Part shown: positions 60,803 to 64,000 of the stretch, in pieces | Numbering within the stretch: the first letter of the stretch is position 1 | Layout: each line of letters opens with the position of its first letter | Source of the DNA: Daucus carota subsp. sativus | Lineage: Eukaryota; Streptophyta; Magnoliopsida; Apiales; Apiaceae | DNA length: 64,000 nucleotides | Direction of reading: 5' to 3' | Assembly (NCBI RefSeq): GCF_001625215.2 | Contig: NC_030386.2 | Span: 37,885,296-37,949,295, forward strand | The notes under the pieces: model-generated | The model's input: only the letters and a program-made list of their open reading frames with translations | Told to the model about the DNA's origin: nothing | Database searches by the model: none | Made by a program: the position numbers and the translations under genes

Positions 60803-63800
60803 TTATCTAGTCCGGAGTACCAAATTGGCATATATTAGCTCATTCCATGCATCAGGAACCCCTGGAAGACACCAATGGCTGCAATCTTGGCGCCGGGTAG
60901 ATATCTTCTTACCCTCATCCATTGTTCTGTTCTTCCCATAAACTGATGGATGGCCGTCCTTGCGAAAATTTGTCAACTTTGTTATGTTTAATAGTACAAC
61001 TGGAAATTTCATTTCATGGATCACATCCTGCACAATTTTCATTTTTACTGGATAGTCATCCAAAATAGCTCCAGATTTGATGAGTTCAGTCTCCCCATTA
61101 CAAGATCCGCCTGAGTCCCAGTCTCCACCTCTGAATTCAAATATAGAAAATATTAATAACAAATGTTTAATGATTAATGGTTTCCAGTTTGGTTATGGAT
61201 ATGTCAATTGAATCAACCAGTGTCACCAGAAAAATGTTCAGAGCACAAGAACTTTTGTTTTGGACACCGAGCACAAGAACATAGTTACATAGCTATTGAA
61301 AAATAGTAGATGCAGTAAGGAAAACAAAAGAAGGTTTTTCTTCTAACAACTGGGAGAGGAAGGGGGGGTCACCTAAAGTGAGCGGATGAGTAACCACGAT
61401 AAAAGACTGATTTTCCCGCATCCACATTTTTATCGATCCACTTTGCCCAGGTACTCATCGATTTCTTGTAAGCTTCAACTGCATCAAACTTGGGATAGAC
61501 ATAGTCACCCTCCTTAAAATAGTTTTTTCTGTAAAAACAGCATCTCATTACACTTCAGAAATATATCACTAGTAAAAGGTATCATAATAAAATTTGTTAG
61601 GTTTTCGTACTCTCTAGCTAGAAGCACACTGACATAGAGGAAGAATTTAATATTGGACCAAATTTGCGGCAAGTTGGTTTTAGCTTATGTTGCATACCAT
61701 CACTTAGATTTTTCGGGATATGCGACAAATTTAATAATATCAAATTATTTTTTAATATATGGAAAACAATCATTCATGGTCAACAGAGTGCTTCCTTAGC
61801 TTACCGCAATCATAATCTGATATAGTTACATCAAAATTCAGGCACTCTTTTTGAACACAGGTTCATGTATATTAATAACATATATAAGCTGCAAATTAGA
61901 TTTTACCCCCTAGAAGTCTTTCCATGAGTCCACCAATGCCCCGTATTGAAGATAAGAATGTCAACACGTTTCCATCGATTAGCTGACTTGTCAATCTTGT
62001 CAATTGACAGAGTTGGGTTGTTGTTTCCTTGACCATTGACACGGGTGCCTTCCCTGACAAGGAAATGAGATCGTACAAATTCCACTGTGCAGTTATAATC
62101 CTGGCCAAGCAATTTTAAAGTATAACAAAGTATCAGTTCTGTTCACCCTGTCTATGATATTGTAGTATGTGCTCAAATTAGGGAATATTCATCATAGTGT
62201 GTTACAAATGCTGCTTCAATAGTCAACAAACTGAAATTGTAACTCAGAAACACCTCAAAAAGTCGACCAGTAGAAGATGATTCGGCACAAATTAGAATAT
62301 TTTATGAAGAGGCTCACTCAGTTTCAAGAGGGCCGCAAATTTTGTCCTCATTACTATATCATTATTAAGTATCTATCTATTCCAAATATTCGTTACCAAT
62401 ATACTGCATATAACCACAAACAAAAATGTAATGTGTAGATACTAGATATTTATTTATACCTCAAATTTGAAAATGTAATATCCTCTTCCCTTCGTTATTT
62501 TGTAGCCATGGATTTCATACATTTTACTCTTATTTGATAAGCCTTCATAAAGCATGCACAGTAGTGATTCAAACTGATTTCTGTTCATAGAATCCCCCAC
62601 CAGCATCAACCTTTTCCCCCTTAGTCTTGTCAAAAAGTCTGTTGCATTAAACCTATACAAGTAAGGTACCCAAACAAAAGAAAAAAATTCAGATGCATAG
62701 AAGTAATTCAAATTATTCAAAAATGGTAGATGAATCTGTTACTCAATCTTTTGAGGTGATTTAAGACGAGCCAAACAGATACAGGATACCCATTCATAAA
62801 GAACATAAATTTTAAACACAGTATAGTCAAATGAACTGCAACTGTTTTAATAATTATAAATAGTGGATAAATGATCAAAAGAGGATACCACTTGATAATG
62901 CAGTAATCGATATGCCAATCCCAAACTCAGACCCAAAATAGGATACTTTAAGTACAGTCTCACTTAATTTGGGTAAATCATAGTATTGAACTGCAATAGA
63001 AGTTTCAAATATATCTTTCCACTCAATAATGGTTGTCTGATACCTTGTACCGCAGGTGAAGGACTCTTAAACGGATTCTTGAATAGCATCAACTCGCATT
63101 AAACACAAAACATCAGATGTACTCCAAGAACATGTATTTCCTCCTTTCTAAACTCACTTATACATTTAACTTAATCATTTTTGTTTGTTGAATCCTCATT
63201 CTTTGTACCTACATAATCAATCAGAGTAAGCATTTTTTTGGTACATACTGACTAGTGAGTTACATTAACATACTCGATTATTCATATTGGCCATAGCTAA
63301 TGCGAATTCAATGACTTTGCAAGTGTACTAGAAGAGAGACTAAAACTACCAATAATCTAAAAAATATCATTCTAAATGTGGAAAGCTGGAAATAAAGACA
63401 GATATTAATATATTCGAAAATTTAGTAAGTTCACTAACCTAGGAATGTCACAACCATTAGGCTTCCATCTCCAATGCGTATACTGAGAATCTTTTCTCCC
63501 ATTTCTTTGACAATCATAAGCCTCATCAACAAAAGGACAGCTCCCTGCTTTATAAATTGGATAATTTTCTTCATCTTTAACCCAACTCCCTGTATACAAA
63601 TCACAACTTACCTTCCATTTAACACCCTCTGTTACATCACTAGCACTAAAATCTGAGATATTTTCAAGAACTGAACTTTCATCATCTTCTTGAAACCCCT
63701 TTGGATTTCTTAAATTTCCAACTGACCCGTTTGAGTTTCTTGAATTGGCAATCAACCCTTCTGAGTTTCTTGAATTCTGAACTGAGTCATTTGAGTTTCT

Positions 63801-64000
63801 TGAATCCTGAACTGACCCATTTGAGTTTCTTGAATGATCAATCAACCCTTCTGAGTTTCTTGATTTCTGAACTGACCCATTTGAGTTTCTTGAATCCTGA
63901 ACTGACCCATTTGAGTTTCTTGAAAGATTTTGACTGACTGGAACATGAATGTTGAGAAGATCTTCAGATCTTGTGTTGAGAGAAACAGAGAGAGTTGAAT
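60803..64000 (-). CDS. trichome birefringence-like (TBL/DUF231) protein, 5' partial
   Basis: Golgi-type acyltransferase family that O-acetylates cell-wall polysaccharides. Minus-strand exons: 63439-64000 (open at the window edge), 62460-62652, 61907-62100, 61373-61528, 60803-61130. Seen: a repeat-rich linker, then the TBL domain (CDLYTGSWVKDEENYPIY, YTHWRWKPNGCDIPRF), the GDS motif in LMLVGDSMNRNQFESLLC, the PC-esterase domain (VDILIFNTGHWWTHGKTSRG, SVFYRGYSSAHFRGGDWDSG) and the catalytic DxxH in DCSHWCLPGVPDAWNEL. The expected N-terminal membrane anchor lies beyond 64,000. All junctions are GT-AG and in phase. Catalytic residues are intact; the sugar target cannot be told from sequence. Confidence 0.94.
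63700..63924 (-). repeat. 30-bp minisatellite coding a 10-residue repeat in TBL
   Basis: About seven to eight units of 30 bp encode variants of SRNSNGSVQD (also SRNSEGLIDH and SRNSNDSVQN). Units alternate between an NGSV and an EGLI form, suggesting growth by duplicating two- to three-unit blocks. Located in the linker between the (off-window) membrane anchor and the TBL domain. Confidence 0.93.

Overview
This is nuclear DNA of a flowering plant, almost certainly a eudicot. The genes carry many short GT-AG introns. They encode plant-specific families (SMXL, PIRL, WRKY, HD-Zip II, TBL). The AT-rich spacers hold typical plant MITEs. Nothing seen decides the species; an asterid is plausible but that is inference only.

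Layout: (1) 1-11,190, plus strand: 3' two thirds of DNA ligase IV (LIG4), 20 visible exons including a probable 7-nt microexon; the 5' end lies outside the window. (2) 11,191-23,276: a 12-kb gene-poor stretch with MITEs, a tRNA-like SINE head, a CACTA-type end and local repeats. (3) 23,277-27,026, plus: an SMXL4/5-type ClpB-like repressor. (4) 29,721-31,143, minus: ribosomal protein uL30/RPL7 with telo-box and site II motifs upstream. (5) 32,907-37,327, minus: choline monooxygenase (CMO), ten exons; a decayed copy of its last exon lies at about 38,262-38,362. (6) 38,547-42,325, minus: PB1-domain Raf-like MAPKKK. (7) 47,159-49,967, plus: PIRL-type intracellular LRR protein. (8) 50,612-51,643, minus: a small divergent group IId WRKY whose WRKYGQK heptad reads WKKYDHK. 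(9) 54,276-56,625, plus: secretory CPYC glutaredoxin (GRXC4-like). (10) 59,122-60,074, plus: HD-Zip class II. (11) 60,803-64,000, minus: trichome-birefringence-like (TBL) putative O-acetyltransferase, 5' end outside the window.

The genes are independent transcription units, not a pathway cluster: DNA repair, phloem/strigolactone-family signalling, translation, glycine betaine synthesis, kinase signalling, redox, transcription and wall acetylation. No operon, CRISPR array or tRNA gene was found. The most unusual items are the WKKYDHK WRKY gene with its deleted N-terminal region, the LIG4 microexon, the truncated CMO 3' copy, a long TG repeat directly before an HD-Zip splice acceptor, and a 10-residue repeat array in the TBL protein. 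Several MITEs have perfect target-site duplications. All exon boundaries were derived by hand from splice consensus, reading phase and remembered family sequences.
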